From contig JAHNZQ020000079.1 of assembly GCA_019155205.2 (NCBI GenBank), positions 1,749,285 to 1,813,284 of the forward strand: a stretch of DNA of 64,000 bases, given 5' to 3'. The number at the start of each line of letters is the position of its first letter. The first letter of the stretch is position 1. The position numbers and the translations under genes are program-made. Positions 54,701 through 64,000 of the stretch are shown piece by piece. Source of the stretch: Gracilaria vermiculophylla (Eukaryota; Rhodophyta; Florideophyceae; Gracilariales; Gracilariaceae). Below the pieces are notes generated by a model. The model was not told where the DNA came from, ran no database searches, and saw nothing but the letters and a program-made list of their open reading frames with translations.

Positions 54701-55600
54701 AGTGCACTAGAGTGAGAAGCGAGTGAGCGCGAAAGGAGTCCACTCGGTTTCGCTTATTTTCGTTCCACGCAACCTCCGGTACGGCGCGGAGCCTCATCGC
54801 CTGAAGGTATAGTACCAAATGGAGAATGAAGTCCTGCACAGGGCACGGAAGAATTACGCGACTTTTATGGAGGGGCACGAAGACCCGCATAGCATGGGTG
54901 TAAGAGTGCTCCCCCGGGGAAAAAACGCCCGCCAATGGAGGTGTCATACACCTCAGAATTGGACGGAGAAGCAGGAGTCGGGGTCGGAGAAGTCATTCCG
55001 AAGGTGTATGTAGGCAGAAAGACGCAGACCGAACGCGTGGTAGCAACAGAGAAGTTGGATGGAACACCACCAGGGGAGAGGTGCGCCATTGTATGCCCCT
55101 TGCAGAGAAGATTCATATCTTGACGTCAGCTAAAAATGCGTTGAGAGGAGAAACGAATGGATACAGGCGAAGAGACGAGCATTCTGGCGGGCGGTGGCTT
55201 TACAGCGGACGGAGGGCGATGAAAAGGCAGAAGGGAAAAGTATGAGTGCGTTTTCTCCAATAAAGATGGACGAGTGGACGCGACGGCTCGGGCGTTTCCC
55301 GAAAAAGATCTTCAAAGAAATCGGAATGCCAGTTGCTCTAGCACCAGTGGGATAGCTCAAAGAGGAGTATACAAATTTAGCTCAAGAAGATCTAAGAGCC
55401 CAGAACCACCTCAAGGGAGATATGCGAGCACGCGATTGGTGTGCCCCGCGGGAACCGGAAAGTACAAAGGAATTCCTGGAGGAGAAAATGAGTCACATCG
55501 CCGGGGACCGCTCTGACATCGATACAGTTAGGAGCCGCATCAGAATCGAGCTATGGAGAGATGCATCTCGGAGACGTGGTGCAATTCAGGAAAGGGGGTA
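54701..55600. other. Stretch with no supported gene
   Basis: Short ORFs on both strands without domains (54865-55116 -, 55274-55516 +). No LTR or tandem repeat recognised before 55601. Confidence 0.35.
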
Positions 55601-56153
55601 TGTACTACAGTGGATCTTAAGGTGATACTTTCTTGGGGCTTCAGAACGGGATGTTCCCTAGGTGGGTTCGTATAATATCAACTGAGCCGCGTGGTCCACC
55701 ATTCGGCCTAGGTGAGCTACACTACCTTTGAGGAAATAGAATTTACATTTATTTTCATGAATTGGTGCAGGTAATGATTACAGTACTGAGACTTGCCGAG
55801 GCGTGATCTTGGCATGGTACTTAATCCACCGGTCCAGCTCCACCTCTGGGGTAGGTAAGCTAAACACCTACGGGTCTTTCTCTACTTTTTCGGTTTGGAG
55901 ACTCTTGTCGAACGCCTTCAGGTTTCTAAGCCGCCGATTTCCAGGCTGCCTCATGGCAGTGCCTCTAGGAGCATAATCCACCCAGTGAACCCCGTTATCC
56001 GTTTGGTCCTCGCCCACCCCCTTTCAGTATTTACCCGACTTTTGACCGTGATTACCGGAGACCACCTTGAGGAACTCGCGCTTTTGGATTCATTAAACAC
56101 TCTCAACGTATATAGGGCGCTACCACCTTGAATGAAGAACTCAAGGTACCACG
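55601..56153 (+). repeat. 553-bp LTR family, copy F (diverged subfamily)
   Basis: 553 bp, TGTACTACAGTGG...CAAGGTACCACG. Full-length alignment with copy C, with which it shares the GGTGATAC block. Flanks GGGTA and ACCGG do not match. It is in inverted orientation relative to copy E, 2.4 kb away. Confidence 0.85.
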
Positions 56154-56199
56154 ACCGGCGTCAATATATATCACAGTTATTAAACATTCAATGCCCTCA

Positions 56200-57180
56200 T
56201 CAATTCAGGCAAGGTTCATCACAGCCCCATCCACATATTTCTTCTCCCCGTAGTTCTCCTTCTCTACTTGGGAGCCCATACTCATCCAGCACCTCCGTCA
56301 CTACCGAGTTCTTAAAGTAAACATCTTTCTTCTGTAACTCCTTCATCCAACCATGAAAATTCGATCCTGAGTACACAATATCTTTAATCAGAGGCATACT
56401 TCATGCAAATAGCGCCTTACTCACATCACTAATATTCCCCATCAACTTCTCTCGCGCCTTTTCCATCTGCTTTTTTAACTTCACACCAAACGCCGTGCCT
56501 TCTACAAAATTCTTTCGCTTGGATACCATGTCGTACCGAAATAACGTGAACCGTTTTTCGTGCGCCACAAATTTTCGAACCCCAGTCCCATCACTCACTG
56601 TCTGCTTCATGCGCTGCTTCAAAACTTTATCGGCACTCACTTTTTCAACGCATTCGTCCTTCCTTCCCGCCTCCAGTAGTGTCTCCCAACAATCACCCAT
56701 TATCTCCGTCTCCGCAACATACATCAACAATAAATAACTTCCAACCTCTGTTGACGGGGTAAACGACTTCATTTTAAATGCCACCTGAACTGGGCAGCAA
56801 GGAACCATCTCCTTCTCCCTTACGACACTAAAACCGCCTTCCCTACTATCTCCTACAATTCTGCTTCTATTCTTCCAGCCCCTCCTTACGCGTTCAGTAT
56901 CAAAACACAGCTTTGACCTTTCAACATTGCATAGGAAAGAATCTTATCGTACACAGCCCTGGCAGACCTATAGAAACTCTCTTTCACATGAACGTCTTGT
57001 TGTTGACGCCGCGTGCCCTGCCTCCGTCCTCTTTAATGTCCTCTCAGCCCCTTTCTTTACCTTTGATGCCTCCCATAAGCTGTCGAGTAGCAATTTCTGC
57101 TCTTTTACCCCCTTGTCAACCGCTTCACCTCCTCGTGGGTCAAATACAAACTCAACATCACACGATAGTAGTCCTATTTC
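56200..57180 (-). CDS. Unassigned charged, helical protein; probably frame-broken or spliced
   Basis: From 57180 down the minus strand reads LLSCDVEFVFDPRGGEAVDK, then a frame break near 56950, then PCCPVQVAFKMKSFTPSTEV and YLLLMYVAETEIMGDCWETL (56808-56404), a TGA at about 56401, and in the same frame LIKDIVYSGSNFHGWMKELQ to 56200. Codon-like character is consistent and the minus strand is much more protein-like than the + strand. Coiled-coil-like KKQMEKAREKLMGNISDV near 56420. No family recognised; could be a decayed host gene. Confidence 0.4.
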
Positions 57181-57994
57181 TTCTCCTGTATTTCCCCTTT
57201 CAGCGCATTTGCATTCTCTAGCACCATAGAACGTGGTAGAATGCGCATGGTATCACGTCTATTCTCCCTTGCGAAAAAGAACGTGAAATCTTCACGTGCC
57301 GTTCCATTTGTTCCACACCAACTTGCTGGTCTCGTATTACGATCCTCCAAAGCTTGGGCGATGACCCACTTCTCCTCGCAAGCATCCCAGTCGGTCTATG
57401 CCGTGAGCTAACCACTTCAACGCCACCCATTGGCCGTTGGGAATCTGGCGGTGGCGCCCGCGAAGACGTTCCCACCATGGAGCCGTCATTTTCATCCTAT
57501 CGGCATTGAGACGGTTTTGGCAGGCGGCTTTGTGATGGGTGCGATAGCAGCTGCTGGGATGAACGTGGGGAGGGACGCAGTGACAGACATAGTGACGGAA
57601 GCGGTGACGGGCGCGTTGATAAGCGCAGTATCCGACGCAGTGGCAAACGCAGTGAAGTTCAGGACAGCGGACGTATTGTTGGAGGAAGTAATGGAAGCGG
57701 CGGCGGAGGTTGTAATGGATGCGGTGGTGGTGAACGTGGTGGAAATGGTGGCGCTGACGATTTCGTTTGGCGTTCGTCACGTTCTGGCAATGTTGTGAAC
57801 TCCCTCTGCACTCGCTACTTCCGCGGCCATAGTCTGCATTCTTAAACCTCCGCGGTACTTATATTACAGAAAAGACGCCCCCCTGCCGTTACCCACCCTT
57901 TGCCAACCTTCTCTACCTCACATTCGGTATTTTGAAGCACAGTGACATCTTCACAGTCCCCAATTTCACTTTCATTCATTTTTCTACGCTCGTC
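57181..57994. other. Low-complexity stretch, no supported gene
   Basis: 57530-57760 has a degenerate 6-bp periodicity (GCAGTG/GCGGTG-like). It opens a + frame rich in Ala/Val/Asp and a minus frame rich in His/Cys/Arg; both are products of the repeat. Confidence 0.4.
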
Positions 57995-58747
57995 TTAGCC
58001 GTTTTGCGCGAGAGCAATTTTTTTGGCCTCAAAAGAATGGGCCGCTTCCATCGTCTCTTCACCAGGCTCAATTCCGGTTTGCAGGATCACTTTTTCACAT
58101 TGCATTCCCTTTGACGTGACAACGTCACTTGTCTTCACCTCGCTGCACCTCCCTTCCCCCCGTCTTTTTCCCCGTATATCACTTCTGGGCGCTCCAGAAT
58201 TACAATTTGTATCCCGTTCATGTACAACTAAAGGTGTGCGACGTAGGTTATTACGGGTGATTAAAAGACACTCGGTCAGGCCACCATTTCTGCTCTTTCT
58301 CTTCGGAGCCATTCGTTTTGCACTTTGCGCACAGAGACAGCGTTTCCTAAAAGCACTCGGGGACGGAGGTAATTCACGGTGCTCGGTTATGGCATGGAGA
58401 AGCGCAATGGTAATGAATCTCGACGTGTGGATACCTGGACGGTCATTGTGGTCGCGGTATTGGACGCTTCTTGTGTACATTCGTTCAATTTCCCGTAACA
58501 AACCGTTTTTCGTGATTAAATCTCCAAAACACGAGGCATTAGCTGTACTAGTTGGCATTCCGCCCTGTTCTTTCTTTACTCTATTTATCTCCAGTAGTAA
58601 ATCACCTAAACTGTCGACGTTGGTGTTGACGAGGCCTTCTGTGAGAGCCACTAATGCCGACCAGTAACATTGTGACAAATGCACAGTGCGATGCGCCAAC
58701 GCCATGACAACTCTACTGCTTTCCTGCCATTCTCTTTCTGCGCGCAC
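57995..58747 (-). CDS. Unassigned 250-codon ORF
   Basis: Open on the minus strand from a GTG at 58747 (so the true start is unknown) to 57995. It includes HRTVHLSQCYWSALVALTEG, NVDSLGDLLLEINRVKKEQ and a basic middle RMAPKRKSRNGG. An overlapping 214-codon + ORF looks less protein-like. It sits next to the GC-rich tandem family and may be its terminal part. No family recognised. Confidence 0.35.
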   Translation of the reverse strand: MRAEREWQESSRVVMALAHRTVHLSQCYWSALVALTEGLVNTNVDSLGDLLLEINRVKKEQGGMPTSTANASCFGDLITKNGLLREIERMYTRSVQYRDHNDRPGIHTSRFITIALLHAITEHRELPPSPSAFRKRCLCAQSAKRMAPKRKSRNGGLTECLLITRNNLRRTPLVVHERDTNCNSGAPRSDIRGKRRGEGRCSEVKTSDVVTSKGMQCEKVILQTGIEPGEETMEAAHSFEAKKIALAQNG

Positions 58748-60740
58748 GCTCTACGCAAGGCGGGCGCGTACACGCCGCTGCGCATGGCTCGGCGCCCGTC
58801 CCGACACGCCTAGCCTTCCCCCCACACTCATCTCGCCAAGGAAGCGAACCTCTCCTTTTTCTGCGGGGGTTTGAGTGGCGTTGACGCCAGGTCAGAGAGA
58901 CGCTGTGTGCCGGATACATGCTTGGCCCCAAAATCGACCGAGTGAATTCATAGCCAAGCGCAGCACATCCTGGCCAACGATGTCTTTGTCGCCGACGGGT
59001 AGTTGCATCGCTAAAACCTATGGCCACATGTCAACACCCCCAAACCGTCTGTTCGGAAGCGCCAAAAATGTTAGCCACTGCGAACTCCAAACGCGCACAC
59101 GAGCCCCCGCGCCTCTGTTATTTTTTCTTCACTAAGGCGGTGTCAGCGCTGATCAGCAGCAGCGCATCGCCGAAGGATGAGCGCGTCGCAGTCTTGCGCA
59201 AGCGCGCGTCCCTTCCAGCTGTCGCACAGCACGTGGCTCACCACGCGGAGCCCCAACTCACTGCTGGTGCTGGTAAAGACGTATAACAGACGGAGCATGG
59301 CCAGCATCAAATGACGAACACGCGGTCGTGGCTCTGCGGCGATGGAAAGGTTGGAGTGACGTAGCAGCGCGCGCAGAGACAAGAAGAAGATTCCGTTGTA
59401 CTCAAGGCACGCCATCTGTCCCAGGTTGTGGTCTGCCATTATGATTACGAGAAGAGGCGCGCGTGGCGTGCAAAGTGATGCTACAGAGAGGGCATCGTGG
59501 CACCACTGCAGTGTGAACACGGGACCAGAGACAAGCATAGCGCGTGCAGCGGGCGGAGGAGGGAGAAGGCAAGCCATTGGCAAGGTGCCACGGCTTTGTC
59601 GCATAACCCCCAAACCACCCGTCTGGGAACGCAACAAACGTCACCCAGCGCGACCTGCACACGCATTCACGAGCCCTTGAACCTCCTTCCGTTTTCCTGC
59701 TGCAGGGCGAGGTCGACGCCAACCAGCAGCAGCGCGAGGCCTAGTGACGAGTGCGTTGCAGTCGCGCGAAAGTGCGCACCCTTTGCGGCCGTTTCGTAGC
59801 AGGTGGCGCGGCGCACCAGCCTGCTCAGCTGCAAGGAGAAGAGCACGTTGTACAAGAACCATGCCGGTCAACTCCAAACGTGATCGACCATCATGGCCAC
59901 GGGTGAAGGCTCGCGTGGCGGGCGCAGTGGTCTGGCGACGGTGGCGGCGTCACGGAGCAACAACAGCCTGGGTGCGTGCACACATAGCAGCACGTCGCGT
60001 GCGGTGGGTGGAGGGGAAAGGAGGAGATGAGGTTGTAGGGTGGGGAGAAAGAGCAGCGCGGAGCTCGAAAGCAGCACCGAGAACGGATATATGTGGGGTT
60101 GGTTTTGAATTTCTACTACTTTAGAGGAAGGTAGGACGAGGTCACCGCAGCAACATGCGGGCGGGCGGGCGAGAGCTAAAATTTGCGAGGTCTATGGCGT
60201 TTGCATGAGGCGCGGTACCACACTAAGTAAACGAGGTCGCACTGCAGGCAGCGGTGCCGACGGTGGTTCAGGCGGGGGTGCGGGCGTAAACCGTGGGTAT
60301 GGCGCTGGCACTTACAACACCTCGAACCGCCACTGACGGTGTCACGAGATACACTGGGTGCGGTGCACGCGCGCTAGCACAGTTAGTGCTCGGGGTCGGA
60401 GGTGATGCGGTGCAGCATCCCGCCCAGCGACGAGAAGAGAGCGCGTTGAATACGAAGTCTGCCAGCGGCCCCGAGGCGCCGGTGGGTACCATGCGCATGG
60501 ACAAAGGCGAGTGTGGCGGGCACAGCAGTGCAGCGTCATGGCGCATACGAAAGAGCACATAGCACGCACAGCAGTGTGGCGGTATGGCGGTAGCGGTGGC
60601 ATTGTGCAACGGCAGCGTGGGCGCTGTAACGTATAGCAGCATTGCGCGCACGGCGGGCATGGGAGGGACATGTGGTGGAGTTTCTGGGGTGGGGTGCGAG
60701 GGGCTGTTGAGGAGCTCGGAGGCACTGAAAGCAACGGATA
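58748..60740 (-). repeat. GC-rich tandem units with related minus-strand readings
   Basis: At least two diverged units align, 59030-59320 and 59600-59870: each starts with CCCCCAAACC and the same order of blocks and includes CAGCAGCAGCGC-like and CGCAAGCGCGC-like segments. Their minus-strand readings correspond (TCCATAGRDARLRKTATRSS in the first, TCYETAAKGAHFRATATHSS in the second). A third reading at 60660-60268 and the 48.5-49.4 kb pseudogene look like further members. Open blocks such as 59637-59143 are interrupted by stops, so these are probably pseudogenes of a membrane-protein-like family. Confidence 0.45.
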
Positions 60741-61026
60741 TATCCTTACTGTTATGTTTTAATGACCTTTATAGTTCACACAACTTTGAACTCCTCAAAA
60801 TTCTTCGTAAATTGCAATCGTCAGGTAACGTTTTGTACCACTAGGCTCACTAAAGTAATCAAAAGCATTCAGTGAACTTTAACCAGACTATAACTCACTT
60901 TGAGCACATACTTGAGTCACAAACATTTCGCGGCGTGAACAGTGTTTGTGAATTCCAAACTCTTCTTATGACCTATATACTTATCATTAGCCCTTAATTA
61001 CAAGCACTTCATTTCCTTTGTCATTT
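60741..61026. other. AT-rich spacer, nothing seen
   Basis: Short low-GC stretch between the GC-rich units and the transposase-like gene. No repeat or coding signal. Confidence 0.4.
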
Positions 61027-61306
61027 TCATGCGTTTACACGCCTTCGTTTTGCCACGCGATCAGCAATACGTTCTACATTCGCTTGCCCATTTCCTGACA
61101 TCTCTAGAACGCTGTCTCCTGCGTCTTCTCCACCATCATTTTTGCGAACGCTTGAATCTTTCCTCTTCTGTTTTGTTGCAGTGCTCCCTTCTCCTCTGCC
61201 ATTGAAAACAAACGATGGAGGTGTACTACGCAGAGTTACTACTTTTGCAGAATGCCACATTCCCCAACAACTTTTGCGAAGTCCAGTGTGAGTTCGTATA
61301 CAAAGT

Positions 61307-61334
61307 GTGGTACTGTCAGCCCTCCTGTCGAGGN
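61307..61334 (-). repeat. 553-bp LTR family, copy G, running into the assembly gap
   Basis: TGTGGTACTGTCAGCCCTCC matches the start of copy E on the + strand, then N begins. Left flank is CAAAG (61302-61306). The remaining 520 bp are missing or represented only by the gap. Confidence 0.85.
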
Positions 61335-61433
61335 NNNNNNNNNNNNNNNNNNNNNNNNNNNNNNNNNNNNNNNNNNNNNNNNNNNNNNNNNNNNNNNNNN
61401 NNNNNNNNNNNNNNNNNNNNNNNNNNNNNNNNN
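61335..61433. other. Assembly gap (99 N)
   Basis: Run of N inside LTR copy G. Since a complete copy is about 553 bp, the N length is unlikely to be the true distance. Confidence 0.95.
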
Positions 61434-63375
61434 TTAGCCGTGCCTCTCATCCTGCATTCTGTTGAGACGGCAGTGCTGAACCAATTCTTTTGCAGAACTT
61501 CGAACAATTCCTTCGCACTCCAATCTGCACTTTCTCCCGCACTCGGCATACAGGCTTCGCTAAACGACTTGCACTTGTTAAGTACTTGGCCCGCGGATGT
61601 CGCCGTTAATCTAAACTGCCTCAGTATAAACCAGTCAGCACACCTCTGCCCTATAGTCAGTATCAGGCACTCCTTTCTCACTCTGTGTTCTACGGCGTCT
61701 TTCAAAGTCTGCAAGGGTGGATCGGAAAAGGAACGAGCAGAGAACAGCACGTTGGCGCCCAGCGCAGCCGTCTTCGGTAGGGAAATCCATGTGTGTGACG
61801 CTTTCTGCAGCGAAGCAGGTATGATGTAAACAAACCTGAGGACCTTGGCGTACTTTCCAGTTCCATGTTCTCTAACTGCGATGGCCATCATCTGCTCTGT
61901 TCCTACTTTTTTTCCATTCCAGGGACACGTTTTGTAGCATAAAAGAACTCGTTTCCAAGACCGGGGCTGTCGTCCACTACAAAACCTCCGGGACGATCTC
62001 GCATACTGCCGTCATGAACATGGCATTCAGCAACTGTAGTCAATGTGATTCGGGTGCCGTGATGTTCGCTGACCAAATCACGTTCGTTTTGGAAACCATT
62101 TTCGGTGGCGACAGCTGCAGTACCGGGGCAATCCTTAGTACTAATGGTTTCGTCTCCGTACTCGTTGTCAGTCAATTCGCACTCCTTAAAAGGAAGAAGG
62201 AACGATTTCTCTACAAACGAGTGACACTTGATAAGATGCTCGGGCATGACCATGACGCACGAAAGCCCATGGTTCAGAAAAATTTCTTGAAAGCTCTGCT
62301 TCCCATAGCCTCTATCTGCAGTAACAATGCATCCGTTCAGAGCTTCCTCACTTCGGCCATCCAAAAGAGACCCTAACCCTTCGTTCACTGATTCTGTGTT
62401 CCTTTCTCCTCGCCTTGGAAACCTTAAAGTCAGTACTACCCTAAAAAGTGCATCAACAACAGCGTCAGCAGAATGTCCTTCTTTGTCTGCTTTTCTGGCG
62501 CTCAAAGTTTTGACTTGATTGTCGCATGCCCGCGTTCCAAACATATCATCATCCAATGTTAGAAAAGAGTTAGACGTAGAGAAAAAAATCTTTTGCGTCG
62601 TGCGGAAGGAAAGCAGTTAAAAATCTGACAGTTGCCGGGTCTGATCTCGTTGCCCATTCCAGCCCAAAGTGCCGTCCTTTCCCCTCGATGTCAGAGCAAA
62701 CGCGATAATATTGCTCGAAATAAAACGCACTCTTTCCAGCGACGGAGCTGTGGCACCAAAGTTCCGTAGAAGTTCAATAGTGTTAATGTAGCTGAAACCT
62801 GTGCAATGGGAAAGCAATAGAACAGAGAAAAACCGATAAGTGTCAGATTTTGTTATCGTGTTTGTTACAGTTTCCTGCATTCGTATACTCTCGTTCATCC
62901 ATTCCGTGACCTTTTCAATTAGGTCGTGAACTAGTAGAACAATAAAACCTGCTCTCGTTGGCGCCAGGCTTTTAGCCTTAAGTTGCAAATTCATCTGATC
63001 TACACCTGCCATGCAGAAATGCCGTGCCCGATCGTCTATCATTGTTCGAAGGAATTGCGTTTCTAGTACCACGGGAGAAGAGTTTGATTTGCCTAACTTC
63101 CATCCAACTGTTGGAAGCTCGTTTCTTTGGAACTTCTGTCGACTCGAATACTCTCGTGATTGCAAACTTCTACGAGCTCTGGCTCTCCCACGGCGTGCTC
63201 CTCCGCGGCCTCTCCTAGAGCGTGCATTGTGCTCTCTTGTAGTGTCAAGAGTTTGCGTTTCTGGTCTTACAGGAGAGGAGTGTATTGGATCACTGCGGTT
63301 GTTATTGCCGTTATTTTGTTGTATGTTGAGATTTGTAGGCAGCGCGGTCGCTCTGACCTCTGTAGCTTCTTCCAT

Positions 63376-64000
63376 GATGCCTTTAGAAGAACGAAGAGCA
63401 AGGAAGCCACAGGCGCTGATTCACAGGAGCATCATTGGTGCTAGATGCCAACGGTTTGTCTGCGAAGAACGGCGTAAACTTCTGTGAACACAGATTTGCA
63501 CTTCCCACGTTCATGCCCTGATGGTGATAAACGCCGAATCTCTGTTCTCCATTTTTGAACGTCAGGTTATCTCTTTGGTGGGTGAACATTGGCTTACAAA
63601 TGTCAAATCTTGAGATTCCGAATGATTTTGGACCATTCAGAAGCAACTTAAACATCTGCTGAAGCGTTAGTGTCCTCCAGAGAGGTCACCAGAGCAAGAA
63701 CTGGAAAAATTGTATTTTGCTTTGTATCCTCTATAGTTATCACCAAAAACACTAGGGATATGGGGTTGTGCTTTTGAATTTATTTTACTGAAGGGGGGGT
63801 GGGACTGGCGCGTTGTGATGGTGTACGGGCGGGCATGAGGGCTGGCTCGTGGGCAGCTGGGCGAGTGCAGCGATTTGCGAAGGCTGTGGCGTTGCCGTGG
63901 GGCACTGTGCGGCGTAGAGCGCGGGGGGTGGCACAGCAGGTGGCGTTGCAGACGGGGGCGCAGACGGCGGCACGGGCAGCGGGGGTCAATTTGCCGTTGG
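63376..64000. other. Upstream of the transposase-like gene, then GC-rich sequence; no supported gene
   Basis: A minus ORF at 63655-63383 has no recognised domain and is out of frame with the transposase block. 63735-63900 aligns with about 60085-60230 (GGATAT..GGGGTTG, TTTTGAATTT, CGGGCGGGC, ATTTGCGA, TGGCGTTGC in the same order), so the GC-rich tandem family reappears at the right edge. Confidence 0.4.

Larger units (their letters stand above)
61027..63375 (-). pseudogene. Transposase-like protein with C-terminal YqaJ-type nuclease domain, interrupted
   Basis: N-terminal block 63375-62617 has an Arg/Gly-rich basic region (SRRGRGGARRGRARARRSL). After a TAA in the same frame, block 62556-61903 has TLDDDMFGTRACDN and CIVTADRGYGKQSFQE, Asp motifs in the layout of a DDE transposase. 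A run of seven A at about 61907-61913 shifts the frame into block 61891 onward, where GQRCADWFILRQFRLTATSAG (about 61650-61585) fits the YqaJ exonuclease start and NWFSTAVSTECRMRGTA follows. LTR copy G and the gap interrupt it at 61307; the C-terminus resumes (61260-61027) with a Lys/Arg-rich end. The catalytic YqaJ residues would lie in or past the gap. Confidence 0.6.

Noticed and set aside
52630..56153. Composite transposon bounded by inverted 553-bp repeats
   Set aside because: Copy E has its own exact target duplication and the two copies belong to different subfamilies, so they inserted independently.
57430..57798. Hydrophobic Ala/Val-rich + strand ORF resembling a membrane protein
   Set aside because: It is a translation of a degenerate 6-bp repeat; the periodicity alone explains the amino acids.

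Overview
This window is eukaryotic and almost entirely repetitive. Five long retroelements (three Ty1/copia, two Ty3/gypsy) fill much of it, along with several families of short or non-autonomous LTR elements nested in one another and decayed multidomain genes of kinds often carried by transposons (RecQ-type helicase, Ulp1-type protease, transposase with a YqaJ nuclease domain). Base composition is a mosaic: AT-rich stretches without genes (about 6.7-7.9 kb, 15.5-16.4 kb) alternate with very GC-rich islands (about 18.5-19.1, 27.8-29.6, 49.5-50.1, 58.7-60.7 and 63.8-64 kb). There is no bacterial operon structure and no rRNA or tRNA gene. A protist or alga with an LTR-rich genome fits (some red algae are like this), but nothing in the window names the host.

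Layout. 1-4.3 kb: end of a 553-bp LTR inside a degenerate copia element (Copia-1, + strand). 4.3-6.7 kb: minus-strand ORFs for a probable membrane protein. 7.9-13.5 kb: a second copia lineage (Copia-3, - strand) whose 5' LTR carries a miniature element (TRIM-1). 13.9-19.3 kb: decayed coding remnants, another 553-bp LTR and a GC-rich tract. 19.4-27.8 kb: a gypsy element on the - strand (Gypsy-1) with two LTRs and three nested insertions: a solo LTR, a 681-bp insert, and a 2-kb element of LTRs plus only a gag gene (TR-GAG type). 27.8-33.7 kb: GC-rich island and unassigned sequence. 33.8-36.2 kb: 5' half of a third copia (Copia-2) interrupted by TRIM-2. 36.5-40.4 kb: RecQ-like helicase pseudogene interrupted by TRIM-3. 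42.5-45.7 kb: Ulp1/C48-like protease pseudogene. 46.4-47.8 kb: unassigned + strand coding. 48.5-49.4 kb: membrane-protein pseudogene that resembles a tandem family at 58.9-60.7 kb. 50.1-52.3 kb: 3' half of a chromodomain gypsy element (Gypsy-2). 52.6-56.2 kb: retroelement-like ORFs between two inverted 553-bp LTRs. 56.2-58.7 kb: two unassigned minus-strand ORFs. 61.0-63.4 kb: transposase/YqaJ gene hit by an LTR that contains the assembly gap (N, 61335-61433).

The most interesting material is the set of small LTR elements. Three roughly 308-bp TRIM elements with 77-79-bp LTRs, the 2-kb gag-only element and Copia-3 all start their internal region with a sequence matching the complement of the initiator tRNA-Met anticodon arm (core TTATGGGCCCAG). 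In the gag-only element and in Copia-3 the ATG inside that primer site is also the gag start codon. This points to one family of autonomous, gag-only and miniature elements sharing a half-tRNA priming scheme. The intact gag ORF (283 codons), the exact 5-bp duplications and one pair of identical 79-bp LTRs suggest recent movement, whereas every full-length pol in the window is broken.
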